This document shows positions 52,038 to 61,555 of a stretch of 64,000 nt of DNA, piece after piece. Numbering within the stretch: the first letter of the stretch is position 1; every line of letters starts with the position of its first letter. The stretch is from assembly GCF_004011505.1 (NCBI RefSeq), contig NZ_SAUN01000001.1, positions 5,979,501 through 6,043,500 on the forward strand. Reading direction: 5' to 3'. The position numbers and the translations under genes were made by a program. Source of the stretch: Nonomuraea polychroma (GTDB lineage Bacteria; Actinomycetota; Actinomycetes; Streptosporangiales; Streptosporangiaceae). Under the pieces are notes generated by a model. That model was not told the DNA's origin and did no database searches. It was given only the letters and a program-made list of their open reading frames with translations.

Positions 52038-53435
52038 TCATTCCATAGTGCCTGCTCGCGCGGATCGCACCAAACGCGGGGCCAGAAGGAAGGCCAGGAA
52101 CGCGAGCGCGACGGTGGAGGCCAGGCCGATCGCGTAGTTCTCGGAGGTGGCGGTGAACAGGGCGCCGCTGCCCGCGACGGCCACCACGGTGAACACCGAC
52201 TCCCCCACGCCCACGGCCGCGCTGTTGTGGCCTTCCTCGCCCTCTCGCGACATCTCCAGCACCAGGACCGACACCGTCGGGTGCAGCGCGCCGATGCCGA
52301 GCCCGGCCAGGGGCATGGCCACGTACGCGAGCGCGAGCGGAACCGCGTCGATCAGCACGAGCGTCACCAGTGCGAGCCCGAGCGTGAGCAGGGCGGCGCC
52401 GCCGCGGATGGCGGTCATATGGCTCATGCGGCCGCGGCCCTTGATCCAGGAGCCGGTGGACCAGCCGAGCGCGCCGACGGTGAGCACGACGCCCGCCCCC
52501 GTGGCGCTGAGCCCGCGTTCGTTGATCAGCATGAGCGGGATGAGCACCTGGGCCGCGGTGAGCGAGCCGAACGCGAGGCCGCGCAGCACGGGCGCGGTGG
52601 GCAGGCCGGGGGCGGCCCTGAGCGAACCCGGCAGGAGCAGCTTGGGCAGGGCCACGGCCAGCAGGACGACGCCGGCGGCGAGGAGGGGCAGGCCGGCGAG
52701 CTTCAGCGCGCTGCCGTACTGGATGAGGGCGGCGGCGACGGCGGTCAGCGAGGCCCAGACGAGCTTGCGGCCAAGGCCGGGCGCGGGGGCCGGCTCGGCG
52801 GTGCCGCCCTGCAGATCGCGCCCGGCGGTGCCGCCTCGCAGGTCCCGTCCGGTGATGCCGCGCCAGAGCAGCAGCGCCGACGGCACGACGATCAGTGAGA
52901 CGCCGAGGAAGATCCACCGCCAGTCGGCGTTCTCGACCACGAACCCGGCGATCGCGGGCCCGACCATGGACGGCACCACCCACGCGGCCGAGAACAGGGC
53001 GAACACCTTGGGATGCAGGGCGCCCGGATAGACCCGGGCGACCAGCACGTACAACGCGACCTGGGTCGCCCCGGCCCCGAGCCCCTGCACGAACCGGCCG
53101 GCGACGAACATCTCCATGTTCGGCGCGAACCCGGCCAGCAGCAGCCCGGCCACGAAGGTCGCCACGCCGGCCGCGATCGGCTCCACCGGGCCCCGCCGGT
53201 CGCTCCACCGCCCGCCGAGCACCGTCGCGATCACGCTGGCCGCCAGGGTGGCGCTGAAGGCCAGGTTGTACAGGTGCATGCCGCGCAGCTCGCGGGCCAC
53301 CACGGGCATGGCCGTGGCCACCGCCATCGCCTCGAACGCCAGCAACGTCACGATCGCGACGAGCCCGAAGCTCAGTGCCCGGTAGGGAGCGGACACCACG
53401 CCCGCCGTTTCCGATCTCTCAACAGTCGTCGTCAT
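52038..53435 (-). CDS. MFS efflux transporter
   Basis: A 465-residue integral membrane protein with 14 or so hydrophobic segments and drug-efflux MFS motifs (GGRWSDRRGPVEP in loop 2-3; AGLGIGALHPTVSVLVLEMS late). The central cytosolic loop contains a short repeat (GRDLRGGTAGRDLQGGTAEP). The start has no strong ribosome-binding site. It exports small molecules by proton antiport; no substrate is predictable. It is convergent-independent of the TetR gene to its right, which is on the same strand 73 bases upstream. Confidence 0.85.
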   Translation of the reverse strand: MTTTVERSETAGVVSAPYRALSFGLVAIVTLLAFEAMAVATAMPVVARELRGMHLYNLAFSATLAASVIATVLGGRWSDRRGPVEPIAAGVATFVAGLLLAGFAPNMEMFVAGRFVQGLGAGATQVALYVLVARVYPGALHPKVFALFSAAWVVPSMVGPAIAGFVVENADWRWIFLGVSLIVVPSALLLWRGITGRDLRGGTAGRDLQGGTAEPAPAPGLGRKLVWASLTAVAAALIQYGSALKLAGLPLLAAGVVLLAVALPKLLLPGSLRAAPGLPTAPVLRGLAFGSLTAAQVLIPLMLINERGLSATGAGVVLTVGALGWSTGSWIKGRGRMSHMTAIRGGAALLTLGLALVTLVLIDAVPLALAYVAMPLAGLGIGALHPTVSVLVLEMSREGEEGHNSAAVGVGESVFTVVAVAGSGALFTATSENYAIGLASTVALAFLAFLLAPRLVRSARAGTME

Positions 53436-53508
53436 GGCGGGAACGCTATGGCCGGGCCACCGGTCGGCACATCGGGCGGGGGACCTAGGCGGTCCTGGGC
53501 CCTTCGCC

Positions 53509-54240
53509 CTAAGGCATGCGCGCCTCGATGCCGTCGAGCAGCAGCTCCAGCCCGTAACAGAAACGGTCCTCGCCGTCGTCGGCGATGAGATCGTCGACGA
53601 ACTTGCTCACGGTGGGGAACCGCTCCGCCGGCAACTCCCGGTAGTAGGCGGCGATCTGCCCGGCGAAGTGCTCGAAGTACTCCCCTGGATCGGTCAGCCC
53701 GGCCTCCCGCATCCGCGCGTAGTGCAGGGAGCCCTCGTAGGCGTCGCCCACGACGTACAGGGAGAGCCGGTCCATCGCCATGGACGCCTGACGCGGGGCC
53801 ATGCCGGCCTCGATCAGCAGCCCGAAGACGAACTCGCCGTTGCGGATCGAGTTCTCCCCCGTGGGGATGTTGGCCAGCGCCGCCCTGGCCACGTCGGCGT
53901 GGGCGGCGAGCACGCGGTGCACCTCCATGGCGTAAGCGCGTAGTTGCTCCTTCCATCGCGCCGGATCACGTTCGGGCAGCCGGATCTCGCCGAGCACCCG
54001 GTCATAGACCAGCTCCAGCAGCTCGTCCTTGTTGGCCACGTGCGCGTAGAGCGAGGCCGGACCGGTGTCGAGCTCCTGGGCGACGCGTCTCATGCTGAGC
54101 GCGTCGAGCCCTTCGGCGTCCAGGATCCGGAGCCCGGCCTCGACGATCAGCTCCTGGCTCAGCTGCCGCTTGGGCGGCGCCGACCTGCGCGACTTACGCC
54201 ATGGCGGCGCCGGCACGCCTTCTGTCCTCTCACGATCCAT
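53509..54240 (-). CDS. TetR-family regulator (TetR_C-type)
   Basis: A 243-residue repressor. The HTH is at about residues 30-80 (LIVEAGLRILDAEGLDALSM, then RRVAQELDTGPASLYAHVAN). A C-terminal TetR-type ligand domain follows. It is divergent from a 14-span drug exporter with a 101-bp promoter region holding three ACGAAC/GTTCGT palindromes, the classic layout of TetR-controlled efflux. The ATG at 54240 precedes a basic N-terminus (MDRERTEG...WRKSRRSAPPKRQ). Confidence 0.9.
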   Translation of the reverse strand: MDRERTEGVPAPPWRKSRRSAPPKRQLSQELIVEAGLRILDAEGLDALSMRRVAQELDTGPASLYAHVANKDELLELVYDRVLGEIRLPERDPARWKEQLRAYAMEVHRVLAAHADVARAALANIPTGENSIRNGEFVFGLLIEAGMAPRQASMAMDRLSLYVVGDAYEGSLHYARMREAGLTDPGEYFEHFAGQIAAYYRELPAERFPTVSKFVDDLIADDGEDRFCYGLELLLDGIEARMP

Positions 54241-54253
54241 ACGAACAGCGTAC

Positions 54254-54282
54254 TTGACACGAACGTGGTTCGTCACTAAAAC
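54254..54282 (+). promoter_or_regulatory. Consensus promoter of the DHA2 exporter
   Basis: TTGACA (54254-54259), 17 bases, then TAAAAC (54277-54282), pointing to the exporter gene at 54342. A palindrome lies in the spacer. Confidence 0.85.
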
Positions 54283-54307
54283 GGTGTTCGTAACGAACAG
54301 CGTTCGT
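54259..54307. promoter_or_regulatory. Three palindromic TetR operators
   Basis: ACGAAC-gtg-GTTCGT (54259-54273), TGTTCGT-a-ACGAACA (54285-54299) and ACGAAC-agc-GTTCGT (54293-54307) are perfect inverted repeats sharing half-sites. A further half-site ACGAAC is at 54241. They overlap the promoter spacer and the transcript start. Confidence 0.88.
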
Positions 54308-54341
54308 CTCTAGAACACCGTTTTCCACCTAAGGAGTCCCT

Positions 54342-55787
54342 ATGACGACCACCGCCTCCGTGGCGGCCACCGAGGTGCAGCCATATCGCTGGCGCTGGGT
54401 CGCGCTCTTCGTGATCCTGGCCGCCGAGGTCATGGACTTACTCGACGCGCTCGTGACCACGATCGCCGCCCCCACCATCCAGAAGGAGCTCGGCGGCTCC
54501 GACAGCCTCGTGCAGTGGCTGAGCGCCGGCTACACGCTGGCCATGGCCGTCGGCCTGATCACCGGCGGCCGGCTCGGCGACCTGTACGGCAGGAAGCGCA
54601 TGTTCCTGATCGGCGCCTTCGGCTTCACCGCCGCCTCGCTGCTGTGCGGGGTCGCGGTCAGCCCGGCGATGCTGGTCGGCAGCCGGGTGTTGCAGGGCCT
54701 GTTCGGGGCCGTGATGATCCCGCAGGGCCTGGGCCTGATCAAGGAGATGTTCCCGCCGCGCGAGCTGGGCAAGGCGTTCGGCCTGTTCGGCCCGGTCATG
54801 GCCATCTCGTCGGTAGGCGGCCCCATCCTGGCCGGCTGGCTGGTCGACGCCGACTTCTTCGGCACCGGCTGGCGCATGATCTTCCTCATCAACCTGCCGA
54901 TCGGACTGGCCGCCGCGCTGGCCGCGATGCGGTTCCTGCCGGAGTTCCGCCTCTCGAACGCCACCAGGCTCGACCTCGGCGGCGTGGCACTGGTGTCGGT
55001 GGCCGCGTTCCTGCTGATCTACCCGCTCATCCAGGGCCGCGAGCTGGGCTGGCCCGCGTGGACGTTCGCCTCGATAGCGGCCTCGATCGTGTTGTTCGCG
55101 GTGTTCGGCCGCTACGAGTCGCGTCGCGCCAAAGCGGGCAAGGACCCGCTGGTCACGCCGGGGCTGTTCCGCAAGCGGGCCTTCACCGGCGGCCTGGTGG
55201 CCGGTCTGGCGTTCTTCTCCGGCATGATGGGCTTCGGCCTGGTCTTCAGCCTTTACACCCAGGTGGGACTCGGGTTCACGCCGCTGCAGGCCGGTCTCGC
55301 TGGACTGCCGCAGGCCGTGGGGGGCGTGCTCGGCTTCGGCCTGGCGATGTCCGGCCTGCAGGAGAAGCTCGGCCGCGGCCTGCTGCAGATCGGCACCGTC
55401 GTCATGGCGGCCGGCGCGGCCGTGCTCGCCCTGACCATCCACCTGGCCGGGGTCGACGTCACCGGCTGGCAGCTCGCCCCCGGTCTCGGCCTCGTCGGCA
55501 TCGGGATGGGCCTGACCATGGCGCCGTTCTTCGACATCGTGCTCGCCGGGGTCGAGCCGCACGAGTCCGGCTCCGCCAACGGCACGCTGACCGCGATCCA
55601 GCAACTGGGCGGCGCGCTCGGCACCGCCGTGCTGGGGACGCTGTTCTTCAACCTGCTCGCCAGGGAATGGAGCTTCGGGGCGTCGATGCAGGTCACGGTC
55701 TGGGTCGAGGCCGGACTGCTGATGCTGACGCTGGCGCTGTCGTTCCTGCTGCCCCGCCGGGCCCGGCCGGAACAGGCCGCCCACTGA
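54342..55787 (+). CDS. DHA2-family MFS drug exporter (14 spans)
   Basis: A 481-residue EmrB/QacA-type exporter. The loop 2-3 motif is GGRLGDLYGRKRMFLIGAF, motif C of drug antiporters is in FGPVMAISSVGGPILAGW, and helix 1 carries MDLLDALVTTIAAPTI (motif D1). AAGGAG lies upstream of the ATG. Regulated by the divergent TetR protein, it most likely confers resistance to a hydrophobic drug or exports a metabolite. Confidence 0.92.
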   Translation: MTTTASVAATEVQPYRWRWVALFVILAAEVMDLLDALVTTIAAPTIQKELGGSDSLVQWLSAGYTLAMAVGLITGGRLGDLYGRKRMFLIGAFGFTAASLLCGVAVSPAMLVGSRVLQGLFGAVMIPQGLGLIKEMFPPRELGKAFGLFGPVMAISSVGGPILAGWLVDADFFGTGWRMIFLINLPIGLAAALAAMRFLPEFRLSNATRLDLGGVALVSVAAFLLIYPLIQGRELGWPAWTFASIAASIVLFAVFGRYESRRAKAGKDPLVTPGLFRKRAFTGGLVAGLAFFSGMMGFGLVFSLYTQVGLGFTPLQAGLAGLPQAVGGVLGFGLAMSGLQEKLGRGLLQIGTVVMAAGAAVLALTIHLAGVDVTGWQLAPGLGLVGIGMGLTMAPFFDIVLAGVEPHESGSANGTLTAIQQLGGALGTAVLGTLFFNLLAREWSFGASMQVTVWVEAGLLMLTLALSFLLPRRARPEQAAH

Positions 55788-55793
55788 GCGTCA

Positions 55794-55828
55794 TGAGACC
55801 GCGGCCCCGATGCGGGGTCGCGGTCTCA
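55794..55828. terminator. Strong bidirectional terminator
   Basis: TGAGACCGCG...CGCGGTCTCA pairs over ten bases, extended by CCCC/GGGG, with the 5-base loop GATGC. It lies seven bases after the exporter stop and contains the stop codon of the convergent VWA gene. Confidence 0.9.
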
Positions 55829-56971
55829 CGCGCTCATGTGCCGCTCGGCCCACTGGGCGATGTCGCGCCGCTCGATGGCCGCCGCCATCAGGTCGGGGAA
55901 CGCGTCCGGTGTGCACGCGAACGCCGGCACGCCCATCGCCGCCAGCGCGGCGGCGTTGTCGTGGTCGTAGAACGGCGCGCCCTCGTCGGACAACGCCAGC
56001 AGCACGATCACCTGTACGCCGGCCTGCGTCATCGCGGCCACCCTGCGCAGCATCTCCTGCCGGACGCCGCCCTCGTACAGATCGCTGATCAGGATGAAGA
56101 TCGAGTCGGCCGGCCTGGTGATGAGCCCCTGGCAGTAGGCGATGGCCCGGTTGATGTCGGTGCCGCCGCCGAGCTGCGTGCCGAACAGCAGCTCGACCGG
56201 ATCGTGCAGCCGCTCGGTGAGATCCACCACAGCCGTGTCGAACACCACCAGCGACGTCTTGAGCGACCGCATCGACGCCAGCACTGCCCCGAACACGCTC
56301 GAATACACCACCGAGGCCGCCATCGACCCGCTCTGGTCGATGCACAGCACCACCTCGCGCTGCACCGACCGCTGCCTCCGGGCGTAGCCGATGAGCCGCG
56401 ACGGGACGATGGTGTTGTGCTCCGGCAGGTAGTTCTTGAGGTTCGCCCTGATCGTCCGGTCCCAGTCAATGTCGGCCACGCGTTTGGGCCGGTGTGTCCT
56501 GGCCGCGCGGTCGAGTGCGCCCGTCACGGCCGCCCTGGTCTTCTGCGCGAGCCTGCGTTCGAGCTCGTCCACCACCCTGCGCACCACGGCCCTGGCCGAC
56601 TCGCGCGCCTGGTCGGGCATGACCTTGTTGAGCGCCAGCAAGGTGCCGACCAGGTGCACGTCGGGCTCCACCGCCTCGAGCATCTCCGGCTCCAGCAGCA
56701 GCCTGGTGAGGTTGAGCTTCTCGATCGCGTCCTTCTGCATGACCTGGACGACCGTGGAGGGGAAGTAGGTCCTGATGTCGCCCAGCCAGCGGGCTACCCG
56801 CGGCGCCGACGCGCCCAGCCCGCCCTCCCGGCCGTCCTGGCCGTAGACGGCGGCGAGGGCCGCGTCCATCCGCACGTCCACGCCCTGCAGCCCGCACCCG
56901 GTGCCGTCGGCGTCCCCGCCGCCCAGCACCAGCCGCCACCGCCGCATCCGCTCATCGTCTGCCGCGCTCAT
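55826..56971 (-). CDS. VWA-domain protein (CoxE/YehP-like), last gene of the MoxR operon
   Basis: A 381-residue protein with a C-terminal von Willebrand A domain. Its metal site is complete: DQSGSM (DxSxS), the threonine in GGGTDINRAI, and the Asp in LISDLYEGG. The N-terminal half is helical. In MoxR systems the VWA protein binds the AAA ring and presents or inserts a metal or client. The ATG overlaps the upstream stop (ATGA). Confidence 0.88.
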   Translation of the reverse strand: MSAADDERMRRWRLVLGGGDADGTGCGLQGVDVRMDAALAAVYGQDGREGGLGASAPRVARWLGDIRTYFPSTVVQVMQKDAIEKLNLTRLLLEPEMLEAVEPDVHLVGTLLALNKVMPDQARESARAVVRRVVDELERRLAQKTRAAVTGALDRAARTHRPKRVADIDWDRTIRANLKNYLPEHNTIVPSRLIGYARRQRSVQREVVLCIDQSGSMAASVVYSSVFGAVLASMRSLKTSLVVFDTAVVDLTERLHDPVELLFGTQLGGGTDINRAIAYCQGLITRPADSIFILISDLYEGGVRQEMLRRVAAMTQAGVQVIVLLALSDEGAPFYDHDNAAALAAMGVPAFACTPDAFPDLMAAAIERRDIAQWAERHMSA

Positions 56972-59139
56972 CCGTCCGCCTTCCCGAGGATCGCCAGCAC
57001 GGTGGCGACGGCCGCCGCCGCGCGCCGCTCGTCCACGCCCTGCTCCCCGTGCGCTTCCGTGCGCCCGGCCGAGCGGACGCGCTCCCCGACGGCCCGGCGC
57101 TCCGGTACGGCGAAACTCCCGAACGTGCGGCGCAGCAACGGCAGCACATCGGTGAACTGATCGCCGGACAGCCCGGAGAGCCAGCCGTCCACCAGGCCCA
57201 GCAGGCGCGGGTCGTGCACCAGCAGCAGCCCGCCCCCGGCCAGGAAGCCTTCGACCCAGGCCGCCGCCCTGGATGGCGTATGGCCTCTGGACATGGCCCT
57301 GGACATGCGGTCACCGGCGTCCTGGAGCTCGCCCGAGTCCAGGAGGATCCTGGTCAGCCGGCCTTCGATGAGCCCGTGCAGGTCCTGCCGGTCGCTGAGA
57401 TCCCGGAGCGTCACCAGCCACCGGTCTCTCGGTGCCGCGCCCGCATCCGACTCCGTGAGCAGGGCCACGGCGGCGTGGACCGCGTCGACGTGCTTGAGCA
57501 GGTCGGCCGCCGTCTCGTCGTCCAGCCCGGTCACCGCCACCGGCAGCCCGACGCAGATCCGCTCCAGCATCGAGCGCACGATCGCCGCCAGCCCTTCGGC
57601 CGAGGTGCCGCGCACGTCGCCGTACCGATGGGCGCGCACCATCGCGGGCAGCGCCGCCATCAGGTGGGTGACGTCGGTGTCCAGGGCAGCCTTGGCCGAC
57701 AGCGCGGCCAGCACCTCGGGCAGCGCCTGCGGCAGGTGGGCGAGCAGGCACTGCTCGACCAGCGACGTCAGGTCCGCCAGCGCCGCCACCGGCGCCCCCG
57801 CCACGTCTCTGGCCCGCTGCGCGGCCGCGGCGTCGACGGTGGTGCCCAGCGCGGCGTGCTCGATGAGGGCGAGATCGTGCTCCGGGCGCCACCGCAGCGT
57901 CCACGTCTCCCTGAACGTTCCCCTCCCGCGCGCCTGCCCCGGTGTCCCCCAGCCGATGCCGAGCAGCCGCAGCCGGTGCAGCAGGTGGCTGCGATCGAGG
58001 TCGAGGGGCTTGCGCAGGTCGAGATCGATCTCGCGGTCGAGGGCCTCCGGTTTCAGCTTCAGCCGCCGCTGCTGGTCGCGCAGATCCCGCTGCAGCGGCA
58101 CCATCGGCGTGCCGTCGGAGACGTGGCCCAGCCGGTCGCCCACGACCATGCGCCGCTGGATCAGCTCCACGGCCAGGTCGTCGCCTTCGCACAACACGGC
58201 CCTGGCCGCCTCGGTGACCTCGCTCAACCCGGCCAGCGGACGGCCGCGCAGCGCGGCCAGGCTGCCGGCGAGGCGTACGGACTCGATGACGTGCGCGGAC
58301 GACACCGCCAGCCCCTCGTCGCGCAGCACCGCGGCCGCCTGGGCCAGCCACCGCTCCACGGGCCGGTCGGGCGCGGTGAACAGGTGGTGGTACCAGCCCG
58401 GCGACGTGATGCCCGCGCCGTAGCCGCTCCACGAGGCCAGCCGCCCGTACGTCCACGGCACCCAGGTCAGCTCGGCCTTCACCTTCGGCAGTCCGCGCAG
58501 CAGCGCGTTGTCCGCCGTCGCGGGCGGCAGCGGCCCGGCCAGCGCCGGAACATGCCAGGCCCCGCAGATCACCGCGATCCGGCCGTGGCCCTGTTTGAGC
58601 GCCGTGCGGAGGGTCTTGCGCATGTACGCCTCGCGCCTGGCCTCCCGCTCGTCCGGCTCGTAGCCCTCGCGTACGGCCGCCATGGCGTCGGCGATCACCT
58701 CGAAAGGCGTGTCGCCGCGGTGCTCGACGACGTCCTCCCACCAGCGTTCGGGGTCGTCGTATCCGGCGGCCGCGGCGAGGGAGCCGATCGGGTCGGCGCG
58801 CATATCGGATATTTCCTCATCCCGGTCATCGGCCAGGGAGTGGGCCGCGGGCAGGTCGCAGAAGTGCACGGGGACGCCGGCGGCGGTGCCGTACAGGATG
58901 GCCTGCCACTCCGGCGAGAACCCGGCGAACGGCCAGAAGGCTGCCCTGGCCGGCGCGCCCGGCACATGCGCGAGCAGCGCGACGGGCGGCTCCAGCTCCG
59001 GGGCGAGCGAGACGAGCGGGTCCGCCTCGGGCGGGCCCTCGATGAGGATCGCGTCGGGGCGCAGCCGCTCCAGCTCCGCCCGGACGGCCCGCGCCGACCC
59101 CGGCCCATGGTGCCGTACGCCCAGAACGTGCACACTCAT
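56968..59139 (-). CDS. DUF5682-like protein of a MoxR-VWA operon
   Basis: A 723-residue protein. The N-terminus (HVLGVRHHGPGSARAVRAEL, IEGPPEADPLVSL) and the GAWHVPAL block near residue 200 fit a TraB/EreA/ChaN-like fold that binds metals through His and Glu. The long C-terminal half is helical. It belongs to a family, DUF5682, found next to MoxR, VWA and SWIM genes; its activity is not known. The start MSVHVLGVRHH at 59139 overlaps the MoxR stop (ATGA). Confidence 0.72.
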   Translation of the reverse strand: MSVHVLGVRHHGPGSARAVRAELERLRPDAILIEGPPEADPLVSLAPELEPPVALLAHVPGAPARAAFWPFAGFSPEWQAILYGTAAGVPVHFCDLPAAHSLADDRDEEISDMRADPIGSLAAAAGYDDPERWWEDVVEHRGDTPFEVIADAMAAVREGYEPDEREARREAYMRKTLRTALKQGHGRIAVICGAWHVPALAGPLPPATADNALLRGLPKVKAELTWVPWTYGRLASWSGYGAGITSPGWYHHLFTAPDRPVERWLAQAAAVLRDEGLAVSSAHVIESVRLAGSLAALRGRPLAGLSEVTEAARAVLCEGDDLAVELIQRRMVVGDRLGHVSDGTPMVPLQRDLRDQQRRLKLKPEALDREIDLDLRKPLDLDRSHLLHRLRLLGIGWGTPGQARGRGTFRETWTLRWRPEHDLALIEHAALGTTVDAAAAQRARDVAGAPVAALADLTSLVEQCLLAHLPQALPEVLAALSAKAALDTDVTHLMAALPAMVRAHRYGDVRGTSAEGLAAIVRSMLERICVGLPVAVTGLDDETAADLLKHVDAVHAAVALLTESDAGAAPRDRWLVTLRDLSDRQDLHGLIEGRLTRILLDSGELQDAGDRMSRAMSRGHTPSRAAAWVEGFLAGGGLLLVHDPRLLGLVDGWLSGLSGDQFTDVLPLLRRTFGSFAVPERRAVGERVRSAGRTEAHGEQGVDERRAAAAVATVLAILGKADG

Positions 59140-60200
59140 GAGACCTCGCGGCACGCGCGATAGAAGTCACGCCAGTCCGAACGCTCCCGCACGACGGTCT
59201 CGAGGTATTCGCGCCACACCACCCGATCCGACACCGGCTCCTGCACCACCGCCCCCACGATCCCGGCCGCCACGTCGGCCGGGCGCAGCACGCCGTCGCC
59301 GAAGTGGGCGGCCAGCGCGATGCCGCTGGTGAGGACGGAGATGGCCTCGGCGGTGGACAGGGTGCCGCTCGGCGACTTGAGCTTGGTGCGCCCGTCCTCG
59401 GTGACGCCCATGCGCAGCTCACGGAACACCGTCACCACCCGCCGGATCTCGGCGTGCCCCGTCGTCGTCTCCGGCAGCTGCAACGCCTGCCCGAGCTGGG
59501 TGACGCGGCGGGCCACGATGTCCACCTCCTCCTCGGCGGTGGCCGGCACCGGCAGCACCACGGTGTTGAACCGGCGGCGCAGCGCACTCGACAGCTCGTT
59601 GACGCCCCGGTCGCGGTCGTTGGCGGTGGCGATGACGTTGAAGCCGCGCTCGGCCTGCACCTCGCGGTTGAGCTCGGGGATCGGCAGTGTCTTCTCCGAC
59701 AGGACGGTGATCAGAGCGTCCTGTACGTCCGACGGCATGCGGGTCAGCTCCTCGACCCTGGCGATGCGGCCCTCCGCCATCGCCCGCATCACCGGCGAGG
59801 GGGTCAGCGCCTCGAACGAGGGGCCTTCGGCCAGCAGTCTGGCGTAGTTCCAGCCGTACCTGATGGCCTCTTCCGCGGTGCCGGCGGTGCCCTGCACGAG
59901 CAGCGTCGAGTCGCCGCTGATGGCGGCGGCCAGGTGCTCCGACAACCACGTCTTGGCCGTGCCGGGCACGCCGAGCAGCAGCAATGCGCGGTCGGTCGCC
60001 AACGTGGCGACGGCCACCTCGACGATGCGGCGCGCGCCCACGTATTTCGGGGTGACACGGTCGCCGTCGCCCAGGATGTACGTGGTGACGGCCCACGGCG
60101 ACAACTTCCAGCCCGGAGGTCTGGGCCGGTCGTCGTCCTTGGCCAGGAGGGCCAGCTCCTCGGCGTACTGGTCCTCCGCGTGCGGGCGCAGAACGGTCAT
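59136..60200 (-). CDS. MoxR-family AAA+ ATPase (YehL-like)
   Basis: A 354-residue AAA+ protein. Walker A is GVPGTAKTW and sensor 1 is IATANDRDRG, with the pore region TPSPVMRAMAEGRIARVEEL. In the Walker B position the usual hhhDE reads ARVEEL. Arginine fingers are in SSALRRRFN, and a lid domain follows. MoxR ATPases act as chaperone-like remodellers with a VWA partner. The ATG at 60200 overlaps the preceding stop; the gene is translated with its neighbours. Confidence 0.9.
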   Translation of the reverse strand: MTVLRPHAEDQYAEELALLAKDDDRPRPPGWKLSPWAVTTYILGDGDRVTPKYVGARRIVEVAVATLATDRALLLLGVPGTAKTWLSEHLAAAISGDSTLLVQGTAGTAEEAIRYGWNYARLLAEGPSFEALTPSPVMRAMAEGRIARVEELTRMPSDVQDALITVLSEKTLPIPELNREVQAERGFNVIATANDRDRGVNELSSALRRRFNTVVLPVPATAEEEVDIVARRVTQLGQALQLPETTTGHAEIRRVVTVFRELRMGVTEDGRTKLKSPSGTLSTAEAISVLTSGIALAAHFGDGVLRPADVAAGIVGAVVQEPVSDRVVWREYLETVVRERSDWRDFYRACREVS

Positions 60201-61555
60201 GAAGTCTCCTTGAGTTCCCTGTACATGTCGGCCCTGAACCGCAGCAGCGCGGCGACCTGCTGGATGGACTCGACCGGCGAGTAGCTCTCGGCCAGCGGGA
60301 ACAGCGCCGGGTCGATGCGCTCGCCGGCCAGCTTGACCAGCTCGCCGAGGTTCCACGGCTGCGTGGTGGCCACTTTCACGATCTTGCGGAGCACGGCCGT
60401 GGCCAGGCCTTCGCGCCAGTGGGACGACACCCCGCCCAGGACCATGATGAGCTGGCTGTCCAGATCATGATTTCGTACGAAATCGGCGGCGAGTTCCTGC
60501 TGCTCGTCAGGCGGGAGGGACTCCAGGAGGTCCGCGATCGGGTCCCATCCGAACATCGCCCGCGCCCACTCGGGATCCTTCTGCAGCACGGCGGCGCGTA
60601 CCCAGGCCGCCTTCACGTCGGCGTCCCAGTCCGGGATCCGCATCCGGAGCAACTGGGCGGGCGGGTGGCCCCACACCGCGAGCGGCGCGCGGGCGATGAC
60701 CTGCTGGAGCCACCAGGCCCGCTCGCCGATGCCCCTGGGCGGTTTGGGCCGGACGCCGTCGCGTTCCATGGCCTTGTCGCACGCGCGAGGGGCCTCGATG
60801 GCGATGAGGTTGCCGCTGATGGCGACGCACGCCCGCACCCGCTCGGCCATCCGCCGGGACAGGCGCGAGCCGGGAAGCCGGGCGAGCAGGTTGGCGGCCG
60901 CCTGGCGCACCTCCCTGCGGCGGTCGTCCAGCGCCGACTCCAGGAACGGCTCGTCGTCCATGCTCAGCCCGTCGCCCAGCACGTCCACGAACTCGGCCCG
61001 GTCGTCAGGCGTCTCGCGTTCCCATGTGCTCTCCAGCAGCCGCCTGGCCTGGGCGGGGTCGGCCGCCCTGAGTGCACGCAGGTGGGCTCGCCGGTCAGCC
61101 GCGCCGCCCAGCTCCCACGTCTCCCCCGTCGGCTCCTCCAGCAGGTATGCCCACGCCGGGTTCTGCCCGGCCAGCCACCTGCCGCGCTGCCCGGCCAGCA
61201 CGCCCAGATGGACCCGGATGGAGCGGTCGCGGCGGCCGCGTTCGAGCAGCTCCGGCAGCACATAAGGAGGCACTCGGCGGCCGGTCCCGGCCGCCGCGGC
61301 CAGCCATTCGGGCAGCAGTCTTTCGTGCTCGCCACCCAGGATCCTGACCAGGCGCTCGGCCCCGCGCCTGGCGACGGCGGGGCGCTCCTCCTCGGGCGCG
61401 GGCGCCGGCGGCGCCACCTCGCCCGGGCGCCGGAGCCCGCCCCCGGCCCGCCGCCTGGCCACCTCGACGGCCGCGTCCTCCAGCAGCACGCCGTCGTAAG
61501 GCCTGCGGTCGGTGCCCACGAGCGCCGCCGACGCCAGCTCCTCCCACGTGCTCAT
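60197..61555 (-). CDS. HEAT-repeat-like protein of the MoxR operon (DUF5691-like)
   Basis: A 452-residue, helix-rich protein. It begins MSTWEELASAALVGTDRRPY, typical of the DUF5691 family. HEAT-like helical pairs appear later (ESALDDRRREVRQAAANLLARL; DVKAAWVRAAVLQKDP). No catalytic motif is seen. It probably acts as a scaffold for the MoxR and SWIM proteins. The ATG overlaps the SWIM gene stop. Confidence 0.72.
   Translation of the reverse strand: MSTWEELASAALVGTDRRPYDGVLLEDAAVEVARRRAGGGLRRPGEVAPPAPAPEEERPAVARRGAERLVRILGGEHERLLPEWLAAAAGTGRRVPPYVLPELLERGRRDRSIRVHLGVLAGQRGRWLAGQNPAWAYLLEEPTGETWELGGAADRRAHLRALRAADPAQARRLLESTWERETPDDRAEFVDVLGDGLSMDDEPFLESALDDRRREVRQAAANLLARLPGSRLSRRMAERVRACVAISGNLIAIEAPRACDKAMERDGVRPKPPRGIGERAWWLQQVIARAPLAVWGHPPAQLLRMRIPDWDADVKAAWVRAAVLQKDPEWARAMFGWDPIADLLESLPPDEQQELAADFVRNHDLDSQLIMVLGGVSSHWREGLATAVLRKIVKVATTQPWNLGELVKLAGERIDPALFPLAESYSPVESIQQVAALLRFRADMYRELKETS

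Noticed and set aside
54515-57160. 881-codon plus-strand frame across the DHA2 exporter and VWA gene
   Set aside because: It shadows two genes with clear motifs in other frames and crosses a strong terminator.
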